Below, piece by piece: positions 24,301 to 35,279 of a DNA stretch of 64,000 nucleotides (position 1 is its first letter; the number at the start of each line of letters is the position of its first letter). The stretch covers positions 1 to 64,000 of the forward strand of contig MJGA01000059.1 of the NCBI GenBank assembly GCA_001910725.1, in the 5' to 3' direction. Under the pieces are notes generated by a model. That model saw nothing but the letters and a program-made list of their open reading frames with translations, did not search any database and was not told the origin of the DNA. The DNA is from Phanerodontia chrysosporium (taxonomy: Eukaryota; Basidiomycota; Agaricomycetes; Polyporales; Phanerochaetaceae). The translations under genes were made by a program, and so were the position numbers.

Positions 24301-24898
24301 TTGAGTGTACCGAGTTGACATTTTATCCTGACGTCGTTACCTTGACACCTTCCAATAACGTTTTCTTCGCTTGCATTGTCTGGTCGTCCGCGACGTTGTT
24401 CACAATGTGAGCCGCAGAGCGGGTAGGCGTGGAACTACCGGCCCAGCGCAGCCTTCCATTTGTCTTCTAACTAAGGCATATAAGCTGAAGATGTAGTGAA
24501 TGAAACCTACCGACAGACCGGTTAGGGCAGTGACAAGGATACGACAAGGGCACGCTGCGGTGTACCTCATCACCGAGCCCGCAGCCATCGTCGTCTAGCA
24601 GGTCTTCGCACGAGGATGTACACGCCGAAGTGTTAGCCTCGCACATCTGTATTGTACTCCCATCGTCAACGCTACGCAGGATACAATGGAAGTAATGGCA
24701 ACCGTGGAAACATCTGATCGCACCACCAGCTACACATTCCTGGATTGTCACGCAAGGGATCTGAGACTCCCGCACGAGTGCTTGTTTGGGGATGTCAGGC
24801 TCAAACGGTGATGATTGAGGATGCTGGCTCCGTACAAAAGATATGTAACTGACGGCGAGCTGCCTGCACCAATGCGAGTCTTCATACGGCGTCTCCCA
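21304..24898. other. 3.6 kb without a supportable gene
   Basis: A minus frame at 21943-21590 (contains ELTAQVMTALRVSPIAVNN) and a Cys-rich minus frame at 24775-24467 look faintly protein-like but have no splice partners or family match. The long minus frame 22825-22151 looks like chance. No RNA gene or repeat recognised. Confidence 0.4.
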
Positions 24899-26737
24899 TC
24901 ACCACTTAGCCTTGAAGTTCCTATCGCACAGCACGCGGGCGATGCAGAGCATGATCCCGCCGGTGAGCACCATGGTGCCCTTCAAACACGAATCAAGAGT
25001 CAGTCGTGTGTGGGATACAGTTGAGTGGGCCTACATACCGCAAAGATGGCGACGTGGTGGTACTCTGTCGAGGTACCGTTGCGAACAAACGCGCCGCCAA
25101 TAGGCGTGCCGAGGAGCGTCGCGAGAGCCGTGGGCAAGAAGAACGTCCCGATGCGCGCGCCGAGGCGGTCGACAGGCGAGATCTGGCCGACGGCGGGAGG
25201 CGTGACCGAGATGAACACACCTGAGAAGAAGCCTGTGCAGCCGTCAGTAATTGAGGGAGGAGGGCAGGAGATGACAAGGCAGCGTAAGGGGTAGATAGTC
25301 GGACATACCGTATGCACACGAAAAGGCGATGAGCGCTGCAGCTCCACGGGCAGGGAGCCAGAGCGCAAAGCATAGCACACCCGCAATCAGGGTGCACGGG
25401 CACAACACGTTCAGCCGGCCGTACCGATCCGCGAGCTGACCGCCACTGTACAGCAAGTTAGGGAAGAGGTGACACCTGAGTACGAGTAGGCAGCGCACAT
25501 GATCCGTCCAAAGAACGACAGTCCGTTCAGCATCGGCAGCAGGTACGTGTGGATGGAGGGCGAGACGCCATATTCGATCGCGCAGGGCTCTGGTGTGGCA
25601 CAGTCAATGTTGGTGAACGTACAAGCGAGAGGCGCAAGGCGCACCTATGTAGTAGTACGGCGAGTAGAGCCCCAGGTTGACGAGAATGGACCCGATGGCG
25701 AGCGTGAGGTACCGCGGGTCCTTGAACCCACCAAAGTCGACGAGGTTCTGCGCCCTCGGCAGCGGCTTCTTAGGCAGTCTAGTGCGCGAGATGAGCATCG
25801 CCAGCGCATAGCAAAATCTGGTGGATGCAGATGAGTATCAGTGTTCGGCTTTACAACCCACGGGCAGAGACCGCGCAAATGGTATGGTACTCACAGGGTT
25901 AGCAAAGCAAGAACTCTTACCGTCCATGCTGCAACAGAGAGAAATGCACCTCAGACGCTGGTCGAGTGCGCAAGACCTGTTCTGCTCCTACCGAAACCAA
26001 TGTTCTTGATGAGGCGCGAGACCATGATGGGCAGGCATACGCCGCCGATGCTGCTCGCGGCGGCAACGGTGCCCATCGCGAGCGCACGCTTCGCCTTGAA
26101 GTACTGTCCGACGACCGCGAGGGCCGGGTACGTGCCGAAACCTACCGTCAGTCCGAACAGGACGCCCTGGGGAGAAGGGTCAACAGAGGGCGAGTGACGG
26201 GATCGCTGCTGCTACACACTTGGGAGAGGAACTGCTGCCAGATCTGCTGCGGGTGGGTGAACGAGAGCGCGACGAGCGAAACGACGCCGCCCAGCGCGCC
26301 GACCGGGTAGAGGTACTGAGGACTAGTCAGCGTACCGCCAAGATACAAAGCGGCGCTACGACTTACCTTGAGTCCGATAGCATCGAAGAGGGGACCGACG
26401 ACAACGCCGAAAACATAGAGCAGGGTGATCTGCAGGGCCCCGATGAACGCTATCACCGTGGCGCTGTAGTTTGACAGAAAACTCTCGAGGTAAAAGTTCT
26501 GCACGGCCAAGTCAGCACAGCCAAGCTTTCTCACTCCGGGGACTGAGAGCCTACCTGGAAAGCACCGAAGCTGTTGATAATCCCGAAAGTGACAAAGTAG
26601 ACCAGGCAAGAGCCGGCGAGTGCGAGCCAGCCGTGCAGGCCGCCCTCGGGGTAGTCGAGCTCGGGGTTAGGAGTCGGAGGAATAGTCGTATCCTTTTCCC
26701 CCAGGGAACTCTGGGATGCGGTGTTGGATAGCGACAT
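24899..26737 (-). CDS. MFS transporter, monocarboxylate-porter type, copy A
   Basis: Ten exons (26737-26555, 26498-26367, 26315-26220, 26166-25992, 25928-25895, 25817-25645, 25589-25499, 25445-25309, 25232-25039, 24979-24899) join in phase to 431 residues. A short hydrophilic N-terminus (LDYPEGGLHGWLALAGS) leads into about 12 membrane segments; the mid-protein loop has GRIIGGQLADRYGRLNVL, the MFS motif region between helices 8 and 9. The N-terminal PEGGLHGW and the IINSFGAFQ first helix are typical of fungal monocarboxylate-transporter-like MFS proteins; the substrate is unknown. Exon 5 is only 34 bases. Copy B has the same exon plan, and both are intact. The last exon differs strongly from copy B and uses a GAAG acceptor. 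It is divergently transcribed from HNH copy A. Confidence 0.9.
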
Positions 26738-27010
26738 CTTGAACGACGACGATATCTGAGGAGAGGAGGAGATGGTGGTGCAACTCCAAAGGAAATGCCC
26801 GCCAGCGGCGAGCTTAGAAAGCTGTTTGTAACAAATGTAAGCACTGGTAAGCGCGGGTAAGCGCGGGTAAGCGCGGGTAAGCGGAGGCGTTAGCAGAAGT
26901 AACGACGAGTAAGTGGACTCCGCAAGACACGCAAGATCAACCTTGTCAACGTTCTGCCATCTGCTGCTTCCGCGACGACCACGCTCGGACACTGCACACC
27001 CTCTCTGACA
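26738..27010. promoter_or_regulatory. Bidirectional promoter of MFS-A and HNH-A, with decamer repeat
   Basis: The 273-base space between two divergent starts. It holds a tandem decamer (GTAAGCGCGG and variants) in about five units at 26837-26886; the equivalent spacer of the other arm is 254 bases and has about three units (37151-37180). No clear TATA box on either side. Confidence 0.6.
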
Positions 27011-27725
27011 ATGACTGGACCTGCCGAGTCGACGAGCCTTCCTCAGTTTGCGACCTTCAAGGACGCTCTCGCCCGCCGCGTGATCTCCAGGCCTGGCTTC
27101 TCCGACGAGTCGAGCGACCCCGCCGAGCTCGACGACTTTGTGTCCTATCTCGCTGCAGAGGCCTGGCCGACCCTCCCTGGCGCTCTCCACGCAGCAACCT
27201 ACCAGACGCGCGACTCTGTGCCTGCCGTCGACGAGCTCTCTCTGGACAGCACGCCGACGTCCTTTGTCGACAGCCTGACGTCGTGCGGGCTGTGCGAAGA
27301 CGCGGACGGCGCCCACGCCTTCCTGCGCAAGGTCCTCGACGACTACGTTTCCGACGCCTGTGCGCTCCCGCCGGTGTGGTCTAGGACGCGCACGACAGAG
27401 TGCGAGATCTGCGAGCGCGAGGTGCCGCTGACGTACCACCACCTGATCCCGCGCGAGGTGCACGCCAAGGTGTTGAAGAAGAAGTGGCACCCGGCGGAGA
27501 TGCTGAACTCGGTGGCGTGGCTCTGCCGGTGCGTCCGTTGTGCGGTGTCCTGGGTGTCGTCGTTGATGCTGCGCCAGGCCGTGCCACTCGACTGTGCACC
27601 GGGTCGCGAGCAACGAGGAGCTTGCGCAGAAGTGGTACACCGTGGAAGCTCTCCTTGAACGTGAAGATGTACAGCGCTGGAGGGCGTATGCGTCAAAGCA
27701 GCGCTGGGGCGCACGGCGCGGGTAG
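27011..27725 (+). CDS. HNH-type zinc-binding protein, copy A
   Basis: Two exons (27011-27528, 27578-27725) give 221 residues. The C-terminal part has the pattern of a zinc-bound HNH fold: CEIC at 131-134, TYHHLIPR at 141-148 and CRPCHSTVH at 172-180, so four cysteines plus the catalytic-type His pair and the final CHxxVH. HNH proteins of this shape are often DNA nucleases, but small fungal members of this kind have no established function here. The N-terminal 120 residues are acidic and match nothing I recognise. The second exon supplies the CHxxVH half, so without splicing the protein would lose its fold. The partner at 36311-37025 differs at only a few residues. Divergent from the MFS gene, so the two may be co-regulated. 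Confidence 0.82.
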
Positions 27726-27952
27726 CACGAGCTTCTGCGACGTTGTGACAAGGCCACCGCTATCGCTACGACGCCACAGTCATTTTGTCTCGACAAATGA
27801 TTCGGCGGCTTCCTTTCCGGGCATCACAGCGAACAAAACACTAGGAGCCCTTGTGTATTGTGCTCGTGGACTGTGGCCACAACGTAGGAAGCGCTATTTA
27901 TTCACCGTCGCCAACACTGGCGATGGAACCTGCATCCAACCTGCACCACACC

Positions 27953-28645
27953 ATGTCCACGAAATCCAGCAAGAGCATGGGCTGCCTGCGCATAGACTGG
28001 CTCAACGCCGACGCACAGCTTGTCAAGGCCGCCACGGACATAGGCGTAGCGGCGTACGAGCTGTGTGGCCGGACCCCGGCGCCCATCCTCGACGGCCACA
28101 TGTGCTGGGCCGAGCTGCACGCCACGCTGCGCGAAGACGGCATGCGGCCGGTCGCCTGGCTCATGTTCTGGCAGCGCATCGAGGTCGCCGCCGCCGCTGA
28201 CACGCCCGCGGAAGGAGCGCCCGCGACAGCCGCGCGCAGGACGCGCACCGTCGCCCGGGGCATCGTCCAGGCCGTGCTCGACCTCAGCTGGCACGTCCTG
28301 CACGACCGCCTGACGGGCCGCTTCCACACGGTGCCGCGCACGCTCGACGCGGCGTGCAGCGCGCTGCGCAGCCAGGCGCGCGACGTCCTGCGCTCCGTGG
28401 CCGCGTGCGAGGCCGTCCGCCGCGGCGCCGCGCATCCGCTGCCGCACGTCATCCTCGAGCACGGCACCGGCTTCGAGGCGTGGCGCCACCGGCGGCCGGT
28501 GCGCCCGCCGCCGCCGGTCGAGCTCACGGAGGACTCGGTGCTCGCGGTCGAGTTTCCGGACGAGGAGGAGGGGTACGACGGCCGCGACCCGGAGGACCTG
28601 CCCCCGAGCGACGAGGACTGGATGGAGTGTGAGGACGTCGAGTAG
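27953..28645 (+). CDS. Unknown family with acidic tail, copy A
   Basis: Single exon, 230 residues from the ATG at 27953; an in-frame ATG at 27923 is also possible. It shares conserved blocks with 36059-35280: AWLMFW, a LSWHVLHDR / LTWHILHDR block, a DVL segment followed by AVR, and the end GYDGRD..DLPPSDED. Identity between the two is about 45 percent, far below that of the neighbouring HNH pair. No signal peptide, membrane segment or known domain is visible. The last 40 residues are strongly acidic, which suggests binding to a basic partner such as nucleic-acid-binding proteins, but that is inference. Confidence 0.75.
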   Translation: MSTKSSKSMGCLRIDWLNADAQLVKAATDIGVAAYELCGRTPAPILDGHMCWAELHATLREDGMRPVAWLMFWQRIEVAAAADTPAEGAPATAARRTRTVARGIVQAVLDLSWHVLHDRLTGRFHTVPRTLDAACSALRSQARDVLRSVAACEAVRRGAAHPLPHVILEHGTGFEAWRHRRPVRPPPPVELTEDSVLAVEFPDEEEGYDGRDPEDLPPSDEDWMECEDVE

Positions 28646-30383
28646 GCCTTGTCGGCCTAGGGCGCGACAGCGCCTATGTTCCCTTGCCGATGGATTCGGC
28701 ATTGTTTCTTTGTGTCTGGCACAATACAACCGCTTCTTACGATACCTCCGGTTGCCCGCTGCGGGCGCATCAGTGGCCGCGGATCACCGGCCGGCGCTCG
28801 GGGCGGCTCCGCGCGGCACGTCAGCGTCATTTGCGCCTCGGGAGGACCCCGACGCACGCCGACGACGGTCGGCGCGACGCTGACATGGCCCGAGACGTCG
28901 CACCGCCAGCATTTTCGTCTGCAGTTGGTGCGTGGCTTTGCAGGGCAACTGTCGGTCGGAGGGACACCACTACTCACATCACGCCCTGCGACCTTGCGCT
29001 GTCGCGACTGCGGTCTGTCGCAAACGCATGGTTGTCCGCCCTCTGGTCATGTTCCAGTTCTGCCCGATCGCTGACTTTGGGTTGCGGTCCAGACGGACCC
29101 GCCGTCTCGCATTCCCCGGGTTGCACGTGCTCCTGGACAGCGCCGACGGCGGGCACAGACAGCGTTGCCCCGCACGTCCGGGCGCAACCAAGCCGTCCGA
29201 CAGCGGGGATCGACCACCCGCTTTGTCTCCCGCCGCCAGGTTGCGCAGCCCGTCGCCCAGCGGGCAGCGCCTGCGCACGCCGATGCTGCTCGCGGGGAGA
29301 GCGTCTTACAGGTACGCCGGAGCCTGCCCCAGCCGCGGGTGTCTCGTGGCGAGCCGTGTTGGACGCCGTACGGCACGCGCGGGCGTCGGCCTGGCAAGGG
29401 CGCACGGGTGCGTCGCCCGTCCTCTGCTGTGGCGGCATGCTGATCTCCGTCCTAGAGCAGTGTGCGATCCGGGTGTGCGGTCGTGGGCGCCGCGCAGGCT
29501 CTACGCCACCGCGCAAGTGCGTCTGACGCGTCGGCGGGCCCGGCCTGTGTGCGTGCTACTGCGCTCGCACGCAATGTGGTCCGGTAGGTCTGGCTTGTAG
29601 TGTGTGGCGCCAATGTGGTGCTTTCGAGGTTCGCCTTCGGGACCTGGCGGCGTCCGCATTGCCTTCTCGGTGTGCACGAGTCAGCCAGAGGAGGATGTAG
29701 ATGGCGCGGGTGGCCTTGGAACGCCGGAGAGGGAGAGTACACCGATCGCCACTGGCCAGATAGGCTCGGTCATGTTGAGAATCGAACGATGTTAGCGGGA
29801 AGACGCCACAGAGTCAGGCTCAGCGCGAGCACGGACGCACGGCTTGCTGTCATCTCGCTGACAGCGAACGCGCATCCACAAGACCCTCCGCTGACAGGGC
29901 GCTCGTATACAGGCTGAGAATTGCCACAGTAATGCAACCCCATGAGCGGCCGCCGTCCCCAGGCCCCACACGAGCTACTCCTTCCCGCGTGCGCTGCACG
30001 AGCGCAGAACACACCTGCGGACGCGCGCAGCCCGAGGCATCGCGACACACGCGCGGTCCCAGGCTGGTCAGGGCAAGCCTCACTCTGGCACAACGAGCCG
30101 CCGTGGCGCAGCGGGCAAGAATAGCGGGGCGGCGGCGCAGCGACACCCGGTGGCGGTACGCTGCACGCGTCAGGCGCGCTGACCGCAAACCCGGACGGGC
30201 GCCTGGTCGCGCTGACGCACCGGTGCTGACGCGAGCGACGTCGCATCAGCACCCGTGACACACCCGCGCGTCAGCACCGCTGCTGCTCCTGCGCCCCGCC
30301 GCGCTGCATATATACTACATGCCCCCCGCGAGGAGCTCTCCCTCTCTCTCGAGACCAACCTCCGCTCCGACGCCCCAGCCAGA
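28646..30383. other. Intergenic with TATA box near its end
   Basis: No supportable gene; several overlapping frames in GC-rich sequence. A TATATATAC tract at 30308-30316 lies about 70 bases before the next start codon. Confidence 0.5.
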
Positions 30384-30858
30384 ATGAGCATGGTCGAGAT
30401 GCCCCACTCGCGCGAACACCCCGCGTGGCCCGCCCCGCCCGCCTCCAAGGTGCGTCCGCCCACCCCGCCCGGGCATGCTGCCTTCTGGCTAACCCGCGCC
30501 ACGCAACGCCCAGCCGACACACACTCCACAGGACCTCGCTGCCCTCGTCGGGCCCGACGACGCGCGGCACATCTACGCGCGCCTCGCCGACGCCGTGCGC
30601 ACCCCGCACCCCGCCCCACGCCCCGCGCCGCCGGCGGCCGCCCCGTCGCACGCGGACGCGCCCGACGCCGTTGCCCCCACAGAGGAGCACAGCGCGCCGA
30701 ACGAGGTGTACGTCCTCGCGCTCGCGGCCGCCCTCCAGCGCGCCGCAGACGCCCAGCCCGCGTTCGTCGAGTACCGCGTGCGCCAGGTCCTCCGCCGCCT
30801 CGGGCTCGCCCTCGACGCGTGCACGCCGTTCTTCATCGTGCCCGCCGCCGGCGCGTAG
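30384..30858 (+). CDS. Small two-exon gene of unknown function, 130 aa
   Basis: Exons 30384-30449 and 30532-30858 join in phase 0 (donor GTGCGT, acceptor CACAG) to give 130 residues. A TATA box lies about 70 bases upstream. The middle is Pro/Ala-rich and low in complexity; the C-terminal half (EVYVLALAAALQRAADAQ, then YRVRQVLRRLGLALDACT) looks like an alpha-helical pair with regular hydrophobic spacing. No known family. It sits between the arms of the inverted duplication and has no mirror-image partner. Confidence 0.55.
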
Positions 30859-32240
30859 CAAACTGCGTCCCATGCCCAATGTCCGCACATTAACGTGAGT
30901 TGCTCTTGGTATGTGTCCGGGCGACACGCTCACCGCTCGTCAGACCTCTTATGCACTCGCCCGTACCCCGGCACCGGGCCTGCTCGTGCTCCAAATCCTG
31001 CTGACGCATGCCGCCCACCCGGTCTACTTTCCCCATGCATCCCATCTGTACCAACTATCACATCCCCCACGGCTTTCATTCAATGTTTTCTTAGGCTATG
31101 ATACCCCTAATCCCTGTAGAGACTCGGTTTCCCCACGTGTACATTTTCATAGGCCCAGCTTTGGAGGAGATAGCAGTTACCGTTCACTCTTGCGGTGTAC
31201 TCTGACCGACTGGATGCCTCTCACCGCGGGCTCCTGCAGCCTTCAACGCCGCGGACACTTCCGTGTATACACCCGACGCATGCGCCCGCCCAACACAAGG
31301 CCCACGCAAAGCAGCCACCTCTCGCTTGTACACGCCCGTTCTCCGTCCGCGTCAGGCCATGCGCGACACGCTGGCGGGTGCGCACCTTCGGGGTGCAGCC
31401 GAAGCACGCAGACGCGACACGCGCCGGCCTCCGCAGCAGCAGCAGCAGCAGCAGCAGCAGCGCGCGCGCGCTCTCCAGCTCCCGTCGCGGGTCGGGCCCC
31501 TGGCACCGCGGACCCGGGGGACTCTTCACCGCGGAACGAGGCTGGTGCGTCGTCGCTGACCTTCCTGCCTCTCTGGCGCGAGCATCCCGAAATGACGATG
31601 CTACTCTCTGTTCCGGCCTAGGTCTGCAAGGACGGGCCACCGTGGCCCCGCGCTAAGGCACCCCACATCTGGCGCGCACGACAACGAGGCGACGTGTAAC
31701 AGCCACCTCGCAGCGGGAGCTGTCTTCGATAGAGAGAATGCCAGTATGCTCAGTGCTCCTTGCCGTGCATGCACGTAGGTCTCGCTCACCTAGAGTGCGC
31801 GCGCATCAGGGTGCCTTCCAGAGTGGGGCTCTGCGACATGTACCGTGCCGGTGTCCACACTGACACGTCCCCGTGAGCACACAGTTGGAGACGCGTGTGG
31901 TGAGTCGGAGGGCGTAGAACGTTGGCACAGGAAACGACAGTTCTCCCCTCGAGGAGGGTCATGGACTGCGCTGCCTTTGTCTGCGGCAAGGCCCCGTGCC
32001 TTTTGGTGCGTCCTGCCGGGCGTGCTGCTCATCATCTGCGGCGGTGCTTACAGCATGGTGCAGCGTCGCGAGGAGATCATAGCTGCTGCCTCAGCGGGAC
32101 ATGCTCGTCCCCGCGGCGCCTGTGACGGAGGTGCAGGCAGACATCAAGATTGAAATATTGATGGCGCATCACGCCAGTGTGATGCGCCGTTGGGGTCTCG
32201 TGCTCACAACGAGGCGGCAGGCTGTTGAGAGTTTACTGCC
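30859..32240. other. Intergenic
   Basis: No supportable gene. Contains the CAG/GC microsatellite listed separately. The axis of the inverted duplication (near 32.0 kb) falls here, but no palindrome or other special structure is visible at the axis. Confidence 0.5.
31433..31470. repeat. Microsatellite, GCA then GC units
   Basis: Nine GCA units followed directly by five CG units. Overlapping open frames would read poly-Ser or poly-Gln, but no gene model around it is convincing. Confidence 0.9.
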
Positions 32241-33386
32241 ATGTCCGTGGACGTCCAAGCACCTCTTGGACAGCCTTTGCGCTATCCAACGCTGTACTTT
32301 GACGACGGTGACCTGGTGATTCATGCTGGCAGAGACGGCGAGACGCCCGCTCTCCTGTTCAAGGTCCACACGGCAATCCTGGGGCACTTCTCGCCCGTCT
32401 TCCGTGACATGCTTTCCTTGCCCGCCGGAGCCCAGAGCAGGGAGACGCACGACGGGGTGCCGCTGGTGCGCGTGCAGGACGACGCCGTTGCAATGACCCA
32501 GCTTGTGAATGCGCTGTACAACCCTGGGTGCGTATCCCGCAGCTTTTCTTCCCCGTCGCAGCGTCTGAGCACCGCACAGAGAGCCCGTTTTTGAGCGCAC
32601 GGATCCGGACTTTGCGCAGGACGTGTACGAGCTCATGAACGTGGCACGGAAATACCAGGTCGACTCGCTCTGCAACCGCATCGTGAGGCACATCGAGCAG
32701 CAGTGGCCCCGCATGCCCGACGCGTACGTGCAGCAACACGGCGCAATCCGCAACGCCGACAAGGCGCGCAGCACCCTGCAGGAGGATGCACACGGCTGGC
32801 CCCAGCTCCCGTGCATCTTCCTGCAGTTCCCCGAGCCCGCATCCGCCATTCGCCTCGCGACCGCCTTCGACATCCCTGGCGTGCTCCCGCGGCGTACTAC
32901 GCGCTCTCGACGACACATCCCGGGCACACATGGGCCGGCGCTCGCCCTGGGCAGGCAGTCCGCCCCGCCAAATGGGACCTGCTCGACGACGGCGCGCTGC
33001 TCCGCCACTTCCACGGCAAGTACGCGCTCGCGCTGCGCTGGGGCGAGACAGAGGCTAAGCTCCTGGCCTTCTTCGACTCGCGCGAGGACAACCCGTGCCC
33101 AAAACGTCCGCAAGCTAGCCGTGTCAGGGACGCCCGGTGGACGTGCTACACGGCGCTGCTCGACATTGTGCACGGCCGGCTCCGAGTAAAGGCCAACACC
33201 GCCCGCGATGCGATGCTCGATGACGTCCTCACCGCGGACCCGCTGATGGAGATGTACGAGCTTGCGGAGGACACGCGGACCTGGCTCGATCTGTGCACGA
33301 CCTGTCGCGAGGCGACGAGGCGGTACCTCGTGCGCCAGATGCGCGAGCTCTGGGAGGAGCTGCCAAAGATATTTAAAGTGCAATAA
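32241..33386 (+). pseudogene. BTB/POZ domain gene, frameshifted
   Basis: Exon 1 (32241-32527) encodes an N-terminal BTB/POZ fold: LYFDDGDLVIHA, FKVHTAIL and FSPVFRDMLSLP, ending NALYNPG. Exon 2 starts at 32580 in the same phase as in the paralogue on the minus strand (34643-33627) and continues YELMNVARKYQVDSL. At about 32881 the frame matching the paralogue shifts: before it FDIPGV, after it APAAYYALS in another frame, equivalent to one missing base. The distal part stays open to the TAA at 33384-33386 (ends RQMRELWEELPKIFKVQ). In the unshifted frame translation ends at 33189. Either a recent pseudogene or a sequencing error. Fungal BTB proteins of this type bind partners and sometimes Cullin 3; the role here is unknown. 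Confidence 0.75.
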
Positions 33387-33626
33387 GTGCAAGGATTGTT
33401 GTCGATGATTCTGACCCTGTATTGGCACCCGGGACTCGTGTTGGTGTGCGCTGTTCCAGGTGTATGGGCTGGTGACGCCATCCACACCAGTACATTCCCC
33501 ATGCAGGCAGAGATAGCTATGTTGACTTTTAAATCCCTAGAACATGAAGGCAACTTGGTTCCCGTACTACATCATGGTCATCGACTATATACGTCCCCCA
33601 CAGCAATGTTAGAAAGGACAACCGAC

Positions 33627-34643
33627 CTACATGAGCCCGAAGAGCACCGGCACAGAGTCCCACAGCTCGTGCATACGGGCGAGAACCACGTTTCGGGTGG
33701 CCTGTCCGCACGTCTTGCAGAGCCCACACCCGCGAGACTGCTCAACCACGGCGACAAGCAACATGATGGGGTCCATGCTACTGATCGAACACCCAGACAG
33801 CGCGTTCACAGCTCCGCACAGCACCTCTGCGCATGGCGGCCGTCCCTGATCCTCGAGTGCCCGCGGGCACTCGAGGCGCGCTGCGAGCTCATCCGCGAGG
33901 CCATGGTGTATCCGCGCAAGTGCGCCCCGCCCGCGCTCGATGCACCGCAGGCTGTCGGCGTCGAGCAGCGCCCACTGCGTATGGTCGCGCGCGTGCTCCG
34001 GGGTGACCGCGAGTGCGTAGCACGCCGGGGCATGTACTGCGGGGACGTCGAAGCGCACCGCGAAACGGAGCGCGGAGGCGGGCTCGGGGGCTGCGGGTGC
34101 GCGCTGCCGCTCCAGGTGGTCCACCAGCGCTGGCGGCCACTGCTGCTTCAGCTCGAACGCGAGGCGCGTGCGCAGCGAGTCGACCTGGTATTTCGTTGCG
34201 AGCTCCATGAGTGCGTATGTGTTCGACGCGAGGTACGGGTCTTGCCCGTCGATGATCGGGTACCTTGGGATACGAGTTTCAGCGGAGGACGCCGGGCAGA
34301 CTGGATGTGACACTACCTACCCGGGATTGTACAGTACCTCGAGCAACTGCGCAACCGCTACAGGGCTGTCGTACAGGCGGACGAGAGGTGCTCCGTCGTG
34401 AAAGTCCCCGGGAGCCACGGTGGGCGGGAACGAAAGCATGTCGCGGAAGACGGGCGAGAACTGTTTCAGGAGGAAACTATGGGCACGGAAGAGCTTCCCA
34501 TATACATGGTCTTGCTCTGCGGCGTGGATCACAAGATCGCCGTCCGCAAAATACAGAGTTGCGTGTCGCGTCGGGGAGTCCACGTCGGAAGCCTTAGATG
34601 CCCCAGTGAGGGTGCTTTCGCGGGTCTCCGCGGTCTCAAGCAT
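33627..34643 (-). CDS. BTB/POZ domain protein
   Basis: Two exons (34643-34321, 34263-33627) give 319 residues. The BTB/POZ fold covers about residues 25-120: ATLYFADGDLVIHA, FRAHSFLLKQFSPVFRDMLS and ALMELATKYQVDSL. The C-terminal half has no known domain but ends with a conserved CKTCGQATRN segment and a final helix. The intron has the same position and phase as in the convergent paralogue at 32241-33386, with 240 bases between their stops. The role is probably protein-protein interaction; partners cannot be inferred. Confidence 0.85.
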
Positions 34644-35279
34644 CACGTTGAGCGGTTTTGGGGATACACTTCTAGTTAGGGATGGGGTCAGTCAGCGTGA
34701 AGGTGAAACTTATTGCAGCTCTGAGGCTCACCCCATGATATAGCTAGTGCAGTTCGACTTCTAAGGCAAAGAGTGTGTAACCGGTAACGAGTGTATTAGC
34801 GTAATGATATACGTCCTCAGTCTAGCGAAAAGAAGACCTACACTGCCGGGAGCGCGTCACTAGGTCATGCTGTAGTCATGACCCTGCTCATAGCAGCCTA
34901 TCTGCCCTCAATATTGTCGCACCTGATACTGGGCTTGACACCAGCTCGGAATTGCCTGTAATGGCCTAACCCGCCGGCAACTTAGGAAACGTACGAGTAG
35001 TAAGAATGCCGTCGTAAACAGTTACATTGCTTGTTGCAGTATGCATGAACACCCGATTGATAGCATCGCGGAGGTCCTTATATAGGATCACTGACAGGAC
35101 AAGACTCGGATCGCAATGGACAAGATGGGACACGTGTGGCCGTCGGAGGACGTAAAAACACTGGAGTACAATGCAGGGGGGACACATGAGGAGTGAGGAA
35201 ATATAATCCGAGGTGGCAATATATTTCCAGGCATGTCGACCAGTACACGATAGATCTTCTCGACGGTATCGGAACAAAA
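34644..35279. other. Intergenic
   Basis: Upstream of the BTB gene and downstream of the unknown-family copy B. AT-richer than its surroundings; nothing recognised. Confidence 0.5.

Larger units (their letters stand above)
24899..27725 (-). repeat. Inverted duplication, left arm (MFS and HNH genes)
   Basis: Matches 36311-39117 in inverted orientation. Identity is near complete from MFS exons 1-8 through the HNH gene, clearly lower in MFS exon 9 and only about 65 percent at protein level in MFS exon 10. The neighbouring unknown-family gene (27953-28645) is a third, more diverged pair member (35280-36059). Midpoints for all three gene pairs fall at 31.96-32.02 kb. Confidence 0.93.

Noticed and set aside
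30100..30130. tRNA-like start GTGGCGCAGCGGGCAAG
   Set aside because: No B box or cloverleaf can be formed downstream.
31195..31656. Frame with poly-Ser over the GCA microsatellite
   Set aside because: The repeat itself keeps several frames open; nothing else supports a gene.
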